Shown here: one piece after another, positions 48,754 to 56,707 of the stretch
Layout: each line of letters opens with the position of its first letter
Numbering within the stretch: position 1 is the first letter of the stretch
NCBI RefSeq assembly: GCF_001673635.1
Contig: NZ_LZMH01000010.1
Location: 87,638-151,637, forward strand
DNA length: 64,000 bases
Source of the DNA: Mycobacterium asiaticum
GTDB lineage: Bacteria; Actinomycetota; Actinomycetes; Mycobacteriales; Mycobacteriaceae
Reading direction: 5' to 3'
Notes under the pieces: generated by a model
Database searches by the model: none
What the model saw: the letters and a program-made list of their open reading frames with translations, nothing else
What the model was told of the DNA's origin: nothing
Made by a program: the position numbers and the translations under genes

Positions 48754-49905
48754 CTAGTGCACCAACTCGACCAGCGTGGCGTTGGCCGTGCCGCCGCCCT
48801 CGCACATGGTCTGCAGCCCGAACCGGATTCCGTTGGCACGCATGTGGTGGACCATGCGGGTCATCAGCACCGCTCCCGACGCGCCCAACGGATGCCCGAG
48901 TGCGATCGCGCCGCCGAGCGGATTCAGCCGGTCCGGGTCCGCGCCGGTCTCGGCGAGCCACGCCAGCGGCACCGGCGCGAATGCCTCGTTCACCTCGAAC
49001 ACGCCGACGTCGTCCACCCGGACACCGGACTTCGCGAGCACCTTCTCGGTGGCCGGGATCGGACCGGTCAACATCAGCACCGGATCGGCTCCGGTGACCG
49101 CGCCGGCGCGATAACGCACGATCGGCGTCAGACCCATCTCGAGCGCCAGTTCGGAAGTGGTGACCAACAGCGCTGCGGCCCCGTCGGAGATCTGCGAGGA
49201 GTTGCCCGCGTGGATCACCCCGTCTTCGACGAAGGCCGGCTTCAATCCGGCCAGCTTCTCGACCGTGGTCCCGCGCCGGATGCCCTCGTCCTGGTGGACC
49301 AGGCCGGCATCGTCGTCGGTGAACACCGGGACGATCTGTTCGGTGAACGCACCGCTGTCCTGGGCCGCCGCCGCCCGTTCGTGCGACAACGCGGAGTACT
49401 CGTCAAGCCTGCTCCGCGACAGCCCCCACTTCTTGGCGATCATCTCCGCCGACAGGCCCTGGTTGAACGAGAAGTCGTCGTATCGGGCAAGGACTTTCGG
49501 CCCGTAGGGCATCCCGGTCGCCCTGGCCGCGCCGAGCGGCACCCGGCTCATCACTTCGACGCCGCCGGCCACCACCACGTCCTGCTGACCCGACATCACC
49601 GCCTGCACCGCGAAGTCGAGCGCCTGCTGGCTGGAGCCGCAGGCTCGGTTGACGGTGGTGCCGGGGATGCTCTCCGGCCAGCCCGCGGCCAGCACGGCAT
49701 AGCGGCCGATGTTGCTGGACTGGTCGCCGACCTGGGACACGCAGCCCCAGATGACGTCGTCGATGCGCTCGGGGCTGACGCCGGTGCGTTCCAGCAGTTC
49801 ATTGAGGACGACGGCGGACAGGTCGGCGGCGTGCATCCCTGACAGTCCGCCGTTGCGCTTACCGACCGCGGTGCGCACCGCCTCGACGATGACGGTCTCC
49901 CGCAT
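48754..49905 (-). CDS. Acetyl-CoA acyltransferase (thiolase)
   Basis: A 383-residue thiolase with all catalytic elements: nucleophile Cys89 in NRACGSSQQA, His338 in GHPLGASG, and Cys368 in MCEGGG. It starts VIVEAVRTAVGKRNGGLSG, typical of degradative thiolases such as the FadA5/FadA6 group of steroid degraders. It performs the final CoA-dependent cleavage of a 3-ketoacyl-CoA. ATG start. It is downstream of a FadE gene (51-bp gap) and upstream of the TetR unit. Confidence 0.93.
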   Translation of the reverse strand: MRETVIVEAVRTAVGKRNGGLSGMHAADLSAVVLNELLERTGVSPERIDDVIWGCVSQVGDQSSNIGRYAVLAAGWPESIPGTTVNRACGSSQQALDFAVQAVMSGQQDVVVAGGVEVMSRVPLGAARATGMPYGPKVLARYDDFSFNQGLSAEMIAKKWGLSRSRLDEYSALSHERAAAAQDSGAFTEQIVPVFTDDDAGLVHQDEGIRRGTTVEKLAGLKPAFVEDGVIHAGNSSQISDGAAALLVTTSELALEMGLTPIVRYRAGAVTGADPVLMLTGPIPATEKVLAKSGVRVDDVGVFEVNEAFAPVPLAWLAETGADPDRLNPLGGAIALGHPLGASGAVLMTRMVHHMRANGIRFGLQTMCEGGGTANATLVELVH

Positions 49906-49940
49906 TTGTTCGCTCCGATCCTCGTTCGACGAACAACAAA

Positions 49941-49951
49941 CTACCTAGTAG
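49941..49951. promoter_or_regulatory. Short palindrome CTACCTAGTAG before thiolase gene
   Basis: CTAC-CTA-GTAG lies 36 bp upstream of the thiolase start and resembles the inner part of the TetR operator at 48677-48706 (CCTA...TAGG). A possible second site of that regulator. Confidence 0.3.
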
Positions 49952-49955
49952 CTCC

Positions 49956-51131
49956 TCAGTAGCTGCGAGGCAGTTTCAGGACGTGCGAACCGAGGAAGTT
50001 GAGGATCATCTCCTGGCTGACCGGTGCGATCTTCATCAGCCGCGCCTCGCGGAAGTAGCGCGTGACGTGATACTCCTCGGCGTAACCCATGCCGCCATGG
50101 GTCTGCAGCGCCCGGTCCGCGGCGGTGAACCCGGCGTCGGCGCACAGGTACTTGGCCGTATTGGCTTCGCGCCCACAGGGTTTGCCGTTGTCGTAGAGCC
50201 AGGTCGCTTTGCGCAACATCAGCTCGGCGGCATCGAGTCTTGCCAGTGAATCCGCGAGCGGGAACTGCAGGCCCTGGTTCATCCCGATCGGCCTGCCGAA
50301 CACCTCGCGCTCGTTGCCGTACTTGACGGCCTTTTCCAGGGCCACCCGGCCGATGCCCAGCGCCTCGGCCGCGATCAGCATCCGTTCCGGGTTCAGTCCG
50401 TCCAGGATGTACTGGAAACCCTTGCCCTCCTCGCCGACCCGGTCCTCGACCGGGACTTCGAGGTTGTCGATGAACAGCTCATTGGAGCTGACGGCATTGC
50501 GGCCCATTTTCTTGATCGGCCGGATGTCGACGCGGCTGCGGTCAAGGTCGGTGAGGAACAACGTCATGCCGTCGGTCTTCTTGGTGACCTCGTCATAGCT
50601 CTGGGTGCGGGTCAGCAGCAGGATCTTGTCGGACTCCATCGCTTTGGAGATCCAGACTTTGCGGCCGTTGACGACGTAGCGGTCGCCGTCCCGCTTGGCG
50701 AAGGTGGTGATGCGTGAGGTGTCAAGGCCGGCGCCGGGTTCAGTGACGCCGAAGCAGACGTGGATCTCCCCCGTCGCCACCCGTGGCAGGGTGCGGGCCT
50801 TGAGTTCGTCCGAGCCGTGCACCACCACCGGCTGCATGCCGAAGATCGTCAGGTGGATGGAGCTGGCGGCGTTCATCGCGCCGCCGGACTTGGCCACTTC
50901 CTCCAGGAGGATGGTGGCTTCGGTGATGCCCAGGCCGTGCCCACCGTATTGGGTGGGAATCGTCATGCCGAGCCAGCCGCCGTCGGCGATGGCGCGGTAG
51001 AACTCCGTCGGGAACTCGTGCGCCTGGTCTTTTTCCATCCAGTAGTGGTCGTCGAATTTCGACGCCAATTCCGCGACTGAGCGCCGGATGAGCTCCTGGT
51101 CCTCGGTCAGCTCGAAGTTCATGCCGTCCAC
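49956..51131 (-). CDS. Acyl-CoA dehydrogenase (FadE type)
   Basis: A 391-residue acyl-CoA dehydrogenase complete in all regions: CFGVTEPGAGLDTSRITTFAKR (FAD loop), YVVNGRKVWISKAMESDKILLL, and RALQTHGGMGYAEEYHVTRYFREARL with the usual end GSHVLKLPRSY. It looks like a homotetrameric enzyme, not a split pair. GTG at 51131 has AGGAGG upstream; an ATG three codons on is an alternative. Together with the thiolase it could complete a beta-oxidation round. An imperfect hairpin separates it from the amidohydrolase gene. Confidence 0.92.
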   Translation of the reverse strand: MDGMNFELTEDQELIRRSVAELASKFDDHYWMEKDQAHEFPTEFYRAIADGGWLGMTIPTQYGGHGLGITEATILLEEVAKSGGAMNAASSIHLTIFGMQPVVVHGSDELKARTLPRVATGEIHVCFGVTEPGAGLDTSRITTFAKRDGDRYVVNGRKVWISKAMESDKILLLTRTQSYDEVTKKTDGMTLFLTDLDRSRVDIRPIKKMGRNAVSSNELFIDNLEVPVEDRVGEEGKGFQYILDGLNPERMLIAAEALGIGRVALEKAVKYGNEREVFGRPIGMNQGLQFPLADSLARLDAAELMLRKATWLYDNGKPCGREANTAKYLCADAGFTAADRALQTHGGMGYAEEYHVTRYFREARLMKIAPVSQEMILNFLGSHVLKLPRSY

Positions 51132-51152
51132 TTGTGGCGCCTCCTCATTGCG

Positions 51153-51210
51153 CGAGCAGACGCAAAAGCCCCCGACACGCCGGAGGCTTGGGCGCCTTTG
51201 CGTCTGCTCG
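51153..51210. terminator. Hairpin, GAGCAGACGC family, copy 3
   Basis: CGAGCAGACGCAAA (51153-51166) pairs perfectly with TTTGCGTCTGCTCG (51197-51210); the inner part is imperfect. It lies between two same-strand genes (amidohydrolase and FadE), where it should end the amidohydrolase transcript. Confidence 0.7.
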
Positions 51211-51221
51211 GCCGATACGCG

Positions 51222-52520
51222 TCATTCCGTGTTGCCGGTGATGGCTTTCGCGTTGGCCGCGAATTCCGCGAAGGACGAGCCGTCGCGGCTGTCTTTGGCG
51301 TGGCCCGCCGCCCTGATGGACACGTCGTGGCCCTCGGCCGCCTTGCGCAGCGAGCCCACGGTGGCCTGTTCGCGCGTGATGTGCGTGAACGGGTCGAACG
51401 AGTACCAGCGCATGGCGTTCTCGTGGGTCATCTTGTTGATCTCGTCGTCGGGAACGTTGTTGATGGACAACACGTCCCACAGCTCCTCGGGCGCGCCCGG
51501 CCACATCGAGTCACTGTGCGGGTAGTCGGCCTCCCAGCAGATGTTGTCGATGCCGATCATGTTGCGCAGCGCGACGCCCACCTTGTCGCTGATGAAGCAG
51601 GTCAGGAAGTGCTCGCGGAAGACCTCGCTGGGCAGCTTGCCCTTGAAGTCCTGGTGCGTCCAGGTCGAGTGCATCTCGTAGGTGCGGTCGGCGCGTTCGA
51701 GGAAGTAAGGGATCCAGCCGGTGCCGCCTTCGGAGAGCGCGATCTTGAGGTCCGGGTACTCCTTGATGGGCCGTGACCACAGCAGGTCCGCGGCGGCCTG
51801 CACGATGTTCATCGGCTGCAGCGTGATCATCACGTCCATCGGCGCGTCCGGCGCGGTGATGGCCAGCCGGCCCGAGGAACCGATGTGCACGTTCATCACG
51901 GTGTCGGTGTCGCACAAGGCTTTCCACAGTGGGTTCCAGTACTCGTTGTGGAAGCTTGGGTAGCCCATCGCGGCCGGGTTCTCGGTGAAGGTCAGCGCGT
52001 GCACGCCCTTCTTGGCGACCCGGCGCACCTCGGCGGCACAAGCCTCGGCGTCCCAGATCACCGGGATGGCCATCGGGATGAACCGCGCGGGGTAGGCGCC
52101 GCACCACTCCTCGATGTGCCAGTCGTTGTAGGCCTGCACCAGTGCGATCGAGAAGTCGGGGTCATCGGTGGCGAACAACCGGCCGGCGAAGCCGGGGAAC
52201 GACGGGAAACAGATCGAGGCCAGGATGCCACCGGCGTTCATGTCCTTGACCCGCTCGTCCACGTTGTAACAACCGGGCCGGATCTCGTCGAGCCCGGTGG
52301 GCTCGATGCCGTACTCCTCCTTCGGCCGGCCGGCAACGGCGTTCAGCGCGACGTTCGGGATCACCGTGTCGCGGAACTTCCACATGTCCGAACCGTCGGC
52401 GTTGTGCACCAGACGCGGTGCGTCGTCGATGTACTTCTTCGCCAGGTGGTTCTGGAACATGTTCGGCGGCTCGACGGTGTGGTCGTCCACGCTGATCAGG
52501 ATCATGTCCTCTTTGTTCAC
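51222..52520 (-). CDS. Amidohydrolase 2-family metal-dependent hydrolase/decarboxylase
   Basis: A 432-residue amidohydrolase, longest of the three in the window. The N-terminal metal motif is SVDDHTVEPP (Asp-Asp-His-x2-Glu), followed by the family's MNAGGILASICFPSFPGFAG, MNVHIGSSG, LKIALSEGGTGWIPY and CWEADYPHSDSMWP. GTG start. These enzymes hydrolyse or decarboxylate cyclic acids in aromatic and steroid-like routes. It is divergent from the CMD-Rieske oxygenase operon over a 371-bp region that has two operator-like dyads. Confidence 0.88.
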   Translation of the reverse strand: MNKEDMILISVDDHTVEPPNMFQNHLAKKYIDDAPRLVHNADGSDMWKFRDTVIPNVALNAVAGRPKEEYGIEPTGLDEIRPGCYNVDERVKDMNAGGILASICFPSFPGFAGRLFATDDPDFSIALVQAYNDWHIEEWCGAYPARFIPMAIPVIWDAEACAAEVRRVAKKGVHALTFTENPAAMGYPSFHNEYWNPLWKALCDTDTVMNVHIGSSGRLAITAPDAPMDVMITLQPMNIVQAAADLLWSRPIKEYPDLKIALSEGGTGWIPYFLERADRTYEMHSTWTHQDFKGKLPSEVFREHFLTCFISDKVGVALRNMIGIDNICWEADYPHSDSMWPGAPEELWDVLSINNVPDDEINKMTHENAMRWYSFDPFTHITREQATVGSLRKAAEGHDVSIRAAGHAKDSRDGSSFAEFAANAKAITGNTE

Positions 52521-52651
52521 GACGCTTCCCTTCTAATTCTGGCCGGACCCAACCGATCGCACGGGTCTCAACGAACGCGCGGGTTCCACCGGCCCCCGAC
52601 CGGCACAGTCAAGCCCCGCGTGCGCAAAATCTCTATAAGTTGAAAACTAGC

Positions 52652-52668
52652 TTCTCGCGAAGCGAGAA
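52652..52668. promoter_or_regulatory. Perfect inverted repeat TTCTCGCGAAGCGAGAA
   Basis: Perfect 7-3-7 dyad about 132 bp upstream of the amidohydrolase start. Its outer half-sites (TTCTC, GAGAA) are the same pentamers as in the shared motif but in opposite order. Confidence 0.5.
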
Positions 52669-52852
52669 TCAACATCCAGCATTGCCGCCAGTGGGGCGGA
52701 AAGCCCCGGCAAGCTGCGAACGAACGGCAAATTCTCCGGTTGGGAACGACTCTCGGCGCGGCGCGGGCGCGAGCCCTCTCCCACCCGGTGCGGATCGTTT
52801 CGCTCCGAGATTGACCAACAGAACAATATGTGTGAGTCTATTGGTTGGAAAT

Positions 52853-52867
52853 GAGAATACGATTCTC
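52853..52867. promoter_or_regulatory. Perfect palindrome GAGAATACGATTCTC
   Basis: A perfect copy of the shared motif, 24 bp before the CMD gene start, where bound protein would cover the promoter or transcription start. Confidence 0.75.
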
Positions 52868-52891
52868 TTTGACCGAGAGGATACTCGCGCG

Positions 52892-53449
52892 ATGCGCTTG
52901 CCGCCGCTGCCCGCCGACCGCTGGGACGAGTCTGTCGACCAGGCGCTGGCCGCAATGCTGCCCGCGGAACGCCGCAATCCGCGCGACGCGTCCAACGTGC
53001 TGGCCACGTTGGTCAACCACCCCGTCCTGACCAAGGCGTTCCTGAAGTTCAATGTGCATCTGCTGTTCACGTCAACCCTGCCGCCGCGCGTGCGCGAACT
53101 GGCCATCCTGCGGGTCGCGCACCGTCGCGGCTGCACCTACGAATGGACGCACCACGTGAACCTGGCCAAGCGGGAGGGTGTCACCGACGCCGAGGTCGAG
53201 GCGGCGCGGCAGCCGCAGATCGCCGACACGGCGTTCGACGAATTCGAACGCGCGATCCTGACCGGCGTGGACGAACTCGACGAGCAGTCTGAGCTGTCCG
53301 ATCCGACCTGGGCCACGCTGGGCACGCGGTTCGACGACCGCCAGCGGATGGACTACGTCTTCACGGTCGGCTCCTACATCATGCTCGCCATGGCACTCAA
53401 CACTTTTGGTGTCGAGGTCGAGACAACCACCAAATCCGAGGAGAAGTAA
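52892..53449 (+). CDS. Carboxymuconolactone decarboxylase-family protein
   Basis: A 185-residue protein with the CMD core RVRELAILRVAHRRGCTYEWTHHVNLAKREGVTDAEV. The two-helix layout and Cys-x-x-x-x-x-His pattern resemble AhpD-like members that lack the second Cys, so peroxidase activity is unlikely. In mycobacterial catabolic loci such proteins often precede Rieske oxygenase genes, as here (2-bp gap to the next gene). ATG is chosen as the first start after the operator; the upstream extension has no family similarity. Confidence 0.85.
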   Translation: MRLPPLPADRWDESVDQALAAMLPAERRNPRDASNVLATLVNHPVLTKAFLKFNVHLLFTSTLPPRVRELAILRVAHRRGCTYEWTHHVNLAKREGVTDAEVEAARQPQIADTAFDEFERAILTGVDELDEQSELSDPTWATLGTRFDDRQRMDYVFTVGSYIMLAMALNTFGVEVETTTKSEEK

Positions 53450-53451
53450 GA

Positions 53452-54732
53452 GTGGCCCACTTCCCGAAGCCAGCCGCCGGAAGCTGGACAGAGAACTATC
53501 CCGAACTGGGAACGGCGCCGGTCGACTACACCGACTCGATCGATCCGGCGTTCTTCGAAGCCGAGCGCAGCGCAATCTTCAAGCGCACCTGGCTCAACGT
53601 CGGTCGGGTCGAACGACTGCCCCGCACCGGCAGCTACTTCACCAAGGAGTTGCCGTCGGCCGGGCAAGGCATGTCGGTGATCATCGTCAAGACCAAGGAC
53701 GGCTCGGTCAAGGCATTCCACAACGTGTGCCGTCACCGTGGAAACAAGCTGGTGTGGAACGACTTTCCACATCAAGAGACGTCTGGTACCTGTCGGCAGT
53801 TCACCTGCAAGTACCACGCCTGGCGCTACAGCCTCGACGGAGATCTGACCTACATCCAGCAAGAGGACGAGTTCTTCAACGTCGACAAGAGCGACTACGG
53901 CCTGGTGCCCGTGCGCTGCGAGGTGTGGGAAGGCTTCATCTTCATCAACTTTGACCAGGCGGCCCAGCCGTTGATCGATTACCTCGGACCGCTGGCCAAG
54001 GGCATCGAGGGCTATCCGTTCGCCGAGATGACCGAAACCTACTCGTACCGGGCCGAGGTCGGCAGCAACTGGAAGTTGTTCATCGACGCGTTCGCCGAGT
54101 TCTATCACGCGCCGGTTTTGCACCAAGGGCAGTACACCAAGGAAGAAGCCGCCAAGATCATCAAGTACGGCTTCGAGGCGCTGCACTACGAGCTGGTCAG
54201 CCCGCACGGAATGATCTCCACCTGGGGTGGTCAGGCCCCGCCGGCCGACATGAAGATGGTCAAGCCGATGGATCAGGTGTTGCGCAGCGGGCTGTTCGGG
54301 CCGTGGGACAAGCCGGAAGTCATCGCCAACCTCGACCAGCTGCCGCCGGGAGTAAACCCGAAAAAGGTCAAGCAGTGGGGCATCGACTCGTGGCACTTCT
54401 ACCCGAACTTCATGCTGTTGATCTGGGAGCCGGGCTGGTTCCTGACCTACCACTACTGGCCGACCGCCGTCGACAAGCACATCTTCGAGTGCACGCTGTA
54501 TTTCGTGCCGCCGCGCAACGCGCGGGAGCGCCTGGCGCAGGAACTGGCGGCGGTGACCTTCAAGGAATACGCATTGCAGGACGCCAACACCCTGGAAGCC
54601 ACCCAGACCATGATCGGCACCAAGGTCGTCAGCGACTTCCCGTTGTGCGACCAGGAAATCCTGCTCCGGCACCTGCACAAGGTGACCGGCGACTACGTGA
54701 AGGAGTACTCCGGCAATGGCGCTTCCCGCTGA
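53452..54732 (+). CDS. Rieske non-heme iron oxygenase, alpha subunit
   Basis: A 426-residue ring-hydroxylating oxygenase. Rieske ligands: C93-R-H95 and C119-K-Y-H122. The catalytic domain has FIDAFAEFYHAPVLH, giving His219 and His224 as iron ligands. It hydroxylates a hydrophobic ring or demethylates/oxidises a side group; mycobacterial relatives act on steroids or phthalate-like acids. GTG start. There is no typical beta subunit; the overlapping 107-residue gene may be an accessory. Electrons could come from a window ferredoxin and an unlinked reductase. Confidence 0.9.
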   Translation: MAHFPKPAAGSWTENYPELGTAPVDYTDSIDPAFFEAERSAIFKRTWLNVGRVERLPRTGSYFTKELPSAGQGMSVIIVKTKDGSVKAFHNVCRHRGNKLVWNDFPHQETSGTCRQFTCKYHAWRYSLDGDLTYIQQEDEFFNVDKSDYGLVPVRCEVWEGFIFINFDQAAQPLIDYLGPLAKGIEGYPFAEMTETYSYRAEVGSNWKLFIDAFAEFYHAPVLHQGQYTKEEAAKIIKYGFEALHYELVSPHGMISTWGGQAPPADMKMVKPMDQVLRSGLFGPWDKPEVIANLDQLPPGVNPKKVKQWGIDSWHFYPNFMLLIWEPGWFLTYHYWPTAVDKHIFECTLYFVPPRNARERLAQELAAVTFKEYALQDANTLEATQTMIGTKVVSDFPLCDQEILLRHLHKVTGDYVKEYSGNGASR

Positions 54733-55039
54733 ATTCGCGGCCCTGGAGCCGTTTTTGGACTGGGACCTGGCCCACGAACCCGATCGCTACGCCAAGCGGC
54801 TGGCCTCGACGATGGCCGAGATGCAGGAGTTCTACGACGTCGCCTTCCCACTCCTCAACGATGTCATCGACTACGTTGACAAGTACCCGCTCGACGACCT
54901 GCCCGAGGACGCCCGCACGCTCATGCACCTGATGCAGTCACTGGTGATGGTCTCGTTTCCCATCGAGGCCTGGAAGCAGCCGCGCGTCCCGGACAGCGGT
55001 GCGGCGTGGGTGGAACTAACCCGGGAGCCGGTGATCTGA
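54716..55039 (+). CDS. Small protein overlapping Rieske oxygenase gene, unknown function
   Basis: A 107-residue acidic, helical protein (LEPFLDWDLAHEPDRYAKRLAS, YDVAFPLLNDVIDYVDKYPLDDL). It does not resemble the beta subunits of dioxygenases (which are about 160-180 residues with an NTF2 fold). The ATG lies 17 bp inside the oxygenase gene, so translation is coupled. Close coupling suggests a binding partner or stabiliser of the oxygenase. No family is recognised. Confidence 0.72.
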   Translation: MALPAEFAALEPFLDWDLAHEPDRYAKRLASTMAEMQEFYDVAFPLLNDVIDYVDKYPLDDLPEDARTLMHLMQSLVMVSFPIEAWKQPRVPDSGAAWVELTREPVI

Positions 55040-55041
55040 CA

Positions 55042-56301
55042 TTGCCCGACGCTCTTCGCGCAAGCGACTCATCGCGGCTGACCCTCAAGGCGGCAGGGCT
55101 GTTCGACGTCGACGCCGGTGAGATCGTCCGACCGGGCGTGCTGCGGATCGAGGGTGATCGCATCGTCGGCGTCGGCGGCTCGGGCCCGGCGGGCCCAGAA
55201 GACACCGTGATCGATCTGGGCGATCAAATCCTGTTGCCCGGGTTGATGGACATGGAAGTCAACCTGCTCATGGGCGGCCGTGGTGAGAAGCCGGGTCTTT
55301 CCCAGGTGCAGGACGATCCGCCGACGCGGGTGCTGCGCGCCGTCGGCAATGCCCGCCGCACCCTGCGCGCCGGATTCACCACCGTGCGTAATCTCGGGTT
55401 GTTCGTCAAGACCGGCGGTTACCTGCTAGACGTCGCGCTGGGCAAGGCGATCGACGCGGGCTGGATCGACGGACCGCGCATTGTGCCTGCTGGACATGCG
55501 ATTACGCCTACCGGCGGGCACCTGGACCCGACGATGTTCGCCGCGTTCATGCCGGGCGCACTCGAGCTCACGGTCGAGGAGGGCATCGCCAACGGCGTCG
55601 ACGAGATCCGCAAGGCCGTGCGATACCAGATCAAGCACGGTGCGCAGCTGATCAAGGTGTGCGTCTCAGGCGGTGTGATGTCGTTGACCGGTGAAGCTGG
55701 TGCACAACATTATTCGGACGAGGAGCTGCGCGCGATCGTCGACGAGGCGCACCGGCGCGGGCTGCGGGTCGCCGCTCACACCCACGGAGCGGAAGCGGTC
55801 AAGCACGCAGTCGCGTGCGGCATCGACTGCATCGAACACGGCTTCCTGATGGACGACGAGGCCATCCAGATGCTGGTCGACAACGACCGGTTCCTGGTGA
55901 CCACCCGCCGGCTCGCCGAGGCGATGGACGTATCACACGCTCCAAAGGAGTTGCAGGACAAGGCCGCCGAGATGTTTCCGAAGGCGAAGACATCGATCAA
56001 GGCCGCCTACGAGGCGGGGGTGAAGATCGCGGTCGGCACCGACGCGCCCGCGATACCGCACGGCAAGAACGCCGACGAACTCGTCACCCTGGTGGAATGG
56101 GGGTTGCCGCCGCTGGCGGTGCTGCGGGCAGCCACGGTGACCGCCGCCGAGTTGATCAACTGCACCGACCGCGGCCGGCTGGCCGAGGGATTGCTCGCCG
56201 ATGTGATCGCGGTGCCGGGAAACCCGTTGGACGACATCACCGTTACCCGAAACGTCGGCTTTGTGATGAAAGGCGGCAAGGTATATGCCCACCAGAACTG
56301 A
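55042..56301 (+). CDS. Amidohydrolase (imidazolonepropionase/prolidase-like) lacking HxH motif
   Basis: A 419-residue amidohydrolase-1-type protein. It has the beta-sandwich start, a barrel with LLPGLMDMEVNL at residues 64-75, K205 (candidate carbamylated lysine), H246/H248 in AAHTHGAE, H266 in CIEHG and D334 in VGTDAPAIPHG. The first metal motif, normally DxHxH, is D70-M-E72-V-N74, so both histidines are replaced. The rest of the site is kept. The product may use one metal or act on unusual substrates. TTG at 55042 is chosen, just after the previous stop; the frame also has an earlier ATG at 55006 that would overlap. Confidence 0.82.
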   Translation: MPDALRASDSSRLTLKAAGLFDVDAGEIVRPGVLRIEGDRIVGVGGSGPAGPEDTVIDLGDQILLPGLMDMEVNLLMGGRGEKPGLSQVQDDPPTRVLRAVGNARRTLRAGFTTVRNLGLFVKTGGYLLDVALGKAIDAGWIDGPRIVPAGHAITPTGGHLDPTMFAAFMPGALELTVEEGIANGVDEIRKAVRYQIKHGAQLIKVCVSGGVMSLTGEAGAQHYSDEELRAIVDEAHRRGLRVAAHTHGAEAVKHAVACGIDCIEHGFLMDDEAIQMLVDNDRFLVTTRRLAEAMDVSHAPKELQDKAAEMFPKAKTSIKAAYEAGVKIAVGTDAPAIPHGKNADELVTLVEWGLPPLAVLRAATVTAAELINCTDRGRLAEGLLADVIAVPGNPLDDITVTRNVGFVMKGGKVYAHQN

Positions 56302-56707
56302 CGACCTGGTCGAGATTCAGCAATTGCTGGCCCGGTACGCGGTGACCATCACCCAAGGCGACATCGACGGTCTCATCGGGGTTTTCACGCCGGACGGCAC
56401 CTACAGCGCATTCGGTGACACCTACACCCTGGACCGCTTTCCCGAGTTGGTCGCCGCCGCCCCCAAGGGCCTGTTCATGACCGGGACGGCGTTGGTGGAG
56501 CAACTCGAGGGTGACTCGGCGAGCGGCACCCAGCCGCTGTGCTTCATCGAACATTCCGCGCATGACATGCGGATCGGCTACTATCGCGACACCTACCAGC
56601 GGACCGCCGACGGCTGGCGGCTGAAAACCCGCGCCATGACGTTCATTCGGCGCAGCGGCGTGCACGACTCGGGCCGTCCGCACGCCGTGGGCCGCCCCAC
56701 GCCGTGA
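56285..56707 (+). CDS. SnoaL-like (NTF2-fold) protein
   Basis: A 140-residue SnoaL-like protein: LVEIQQLLARYAVTITQGDIDGLIGVFTPDGTYSAFGD at the N-terminus and YYRDTYQRTADGWRLKTRAMTFIRR near the end. It corresponds to the product of 24706-25206; both sit beside a FadE pair, so duplicated modules are likely. ATG start, overlapping the amidohydrolase by 17 bp, and its own stop overlaps the FadE gene by GTGA. An isomerase or hydratase role is possible but unproven. Confidence 0.82.
   Translation: MPTRTDDLVEIQQLLARYAVTITQGDIDGLIGVFTPDGTYSAFGDTYTLDRFPELVAAAPKGLFMTGTALVEQLEGDSASGTQPLCFIEHSAHDMRIGYYRDTYQRTADGWRLKTRAMTFIRRSGVHDSGRPHAVGRPTP

Larger units (their letters stand above)
52521..52891. other. 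371-bp divergent promoter region, amidohydrolase / CMD operon
   Basis: No gene is evident, though the CMD frame is open through it. It holds TTCTCGC-GAA-GCGAGAA (52652-52668), a perfect GAGAAT-type palindrome (52853-52867) and a CCAAC/GTTGG inverted pair at about 52815-52848. Promoters for both directions are expected here. Confidence 0.6.

Noticed and set aside
53374..54678. 434-residue minus-strand frame opposite the Rieske oxygenase
   Set aside because: Rieske and iron-ligand motifs are on the plus strand; the reverse frame has none.
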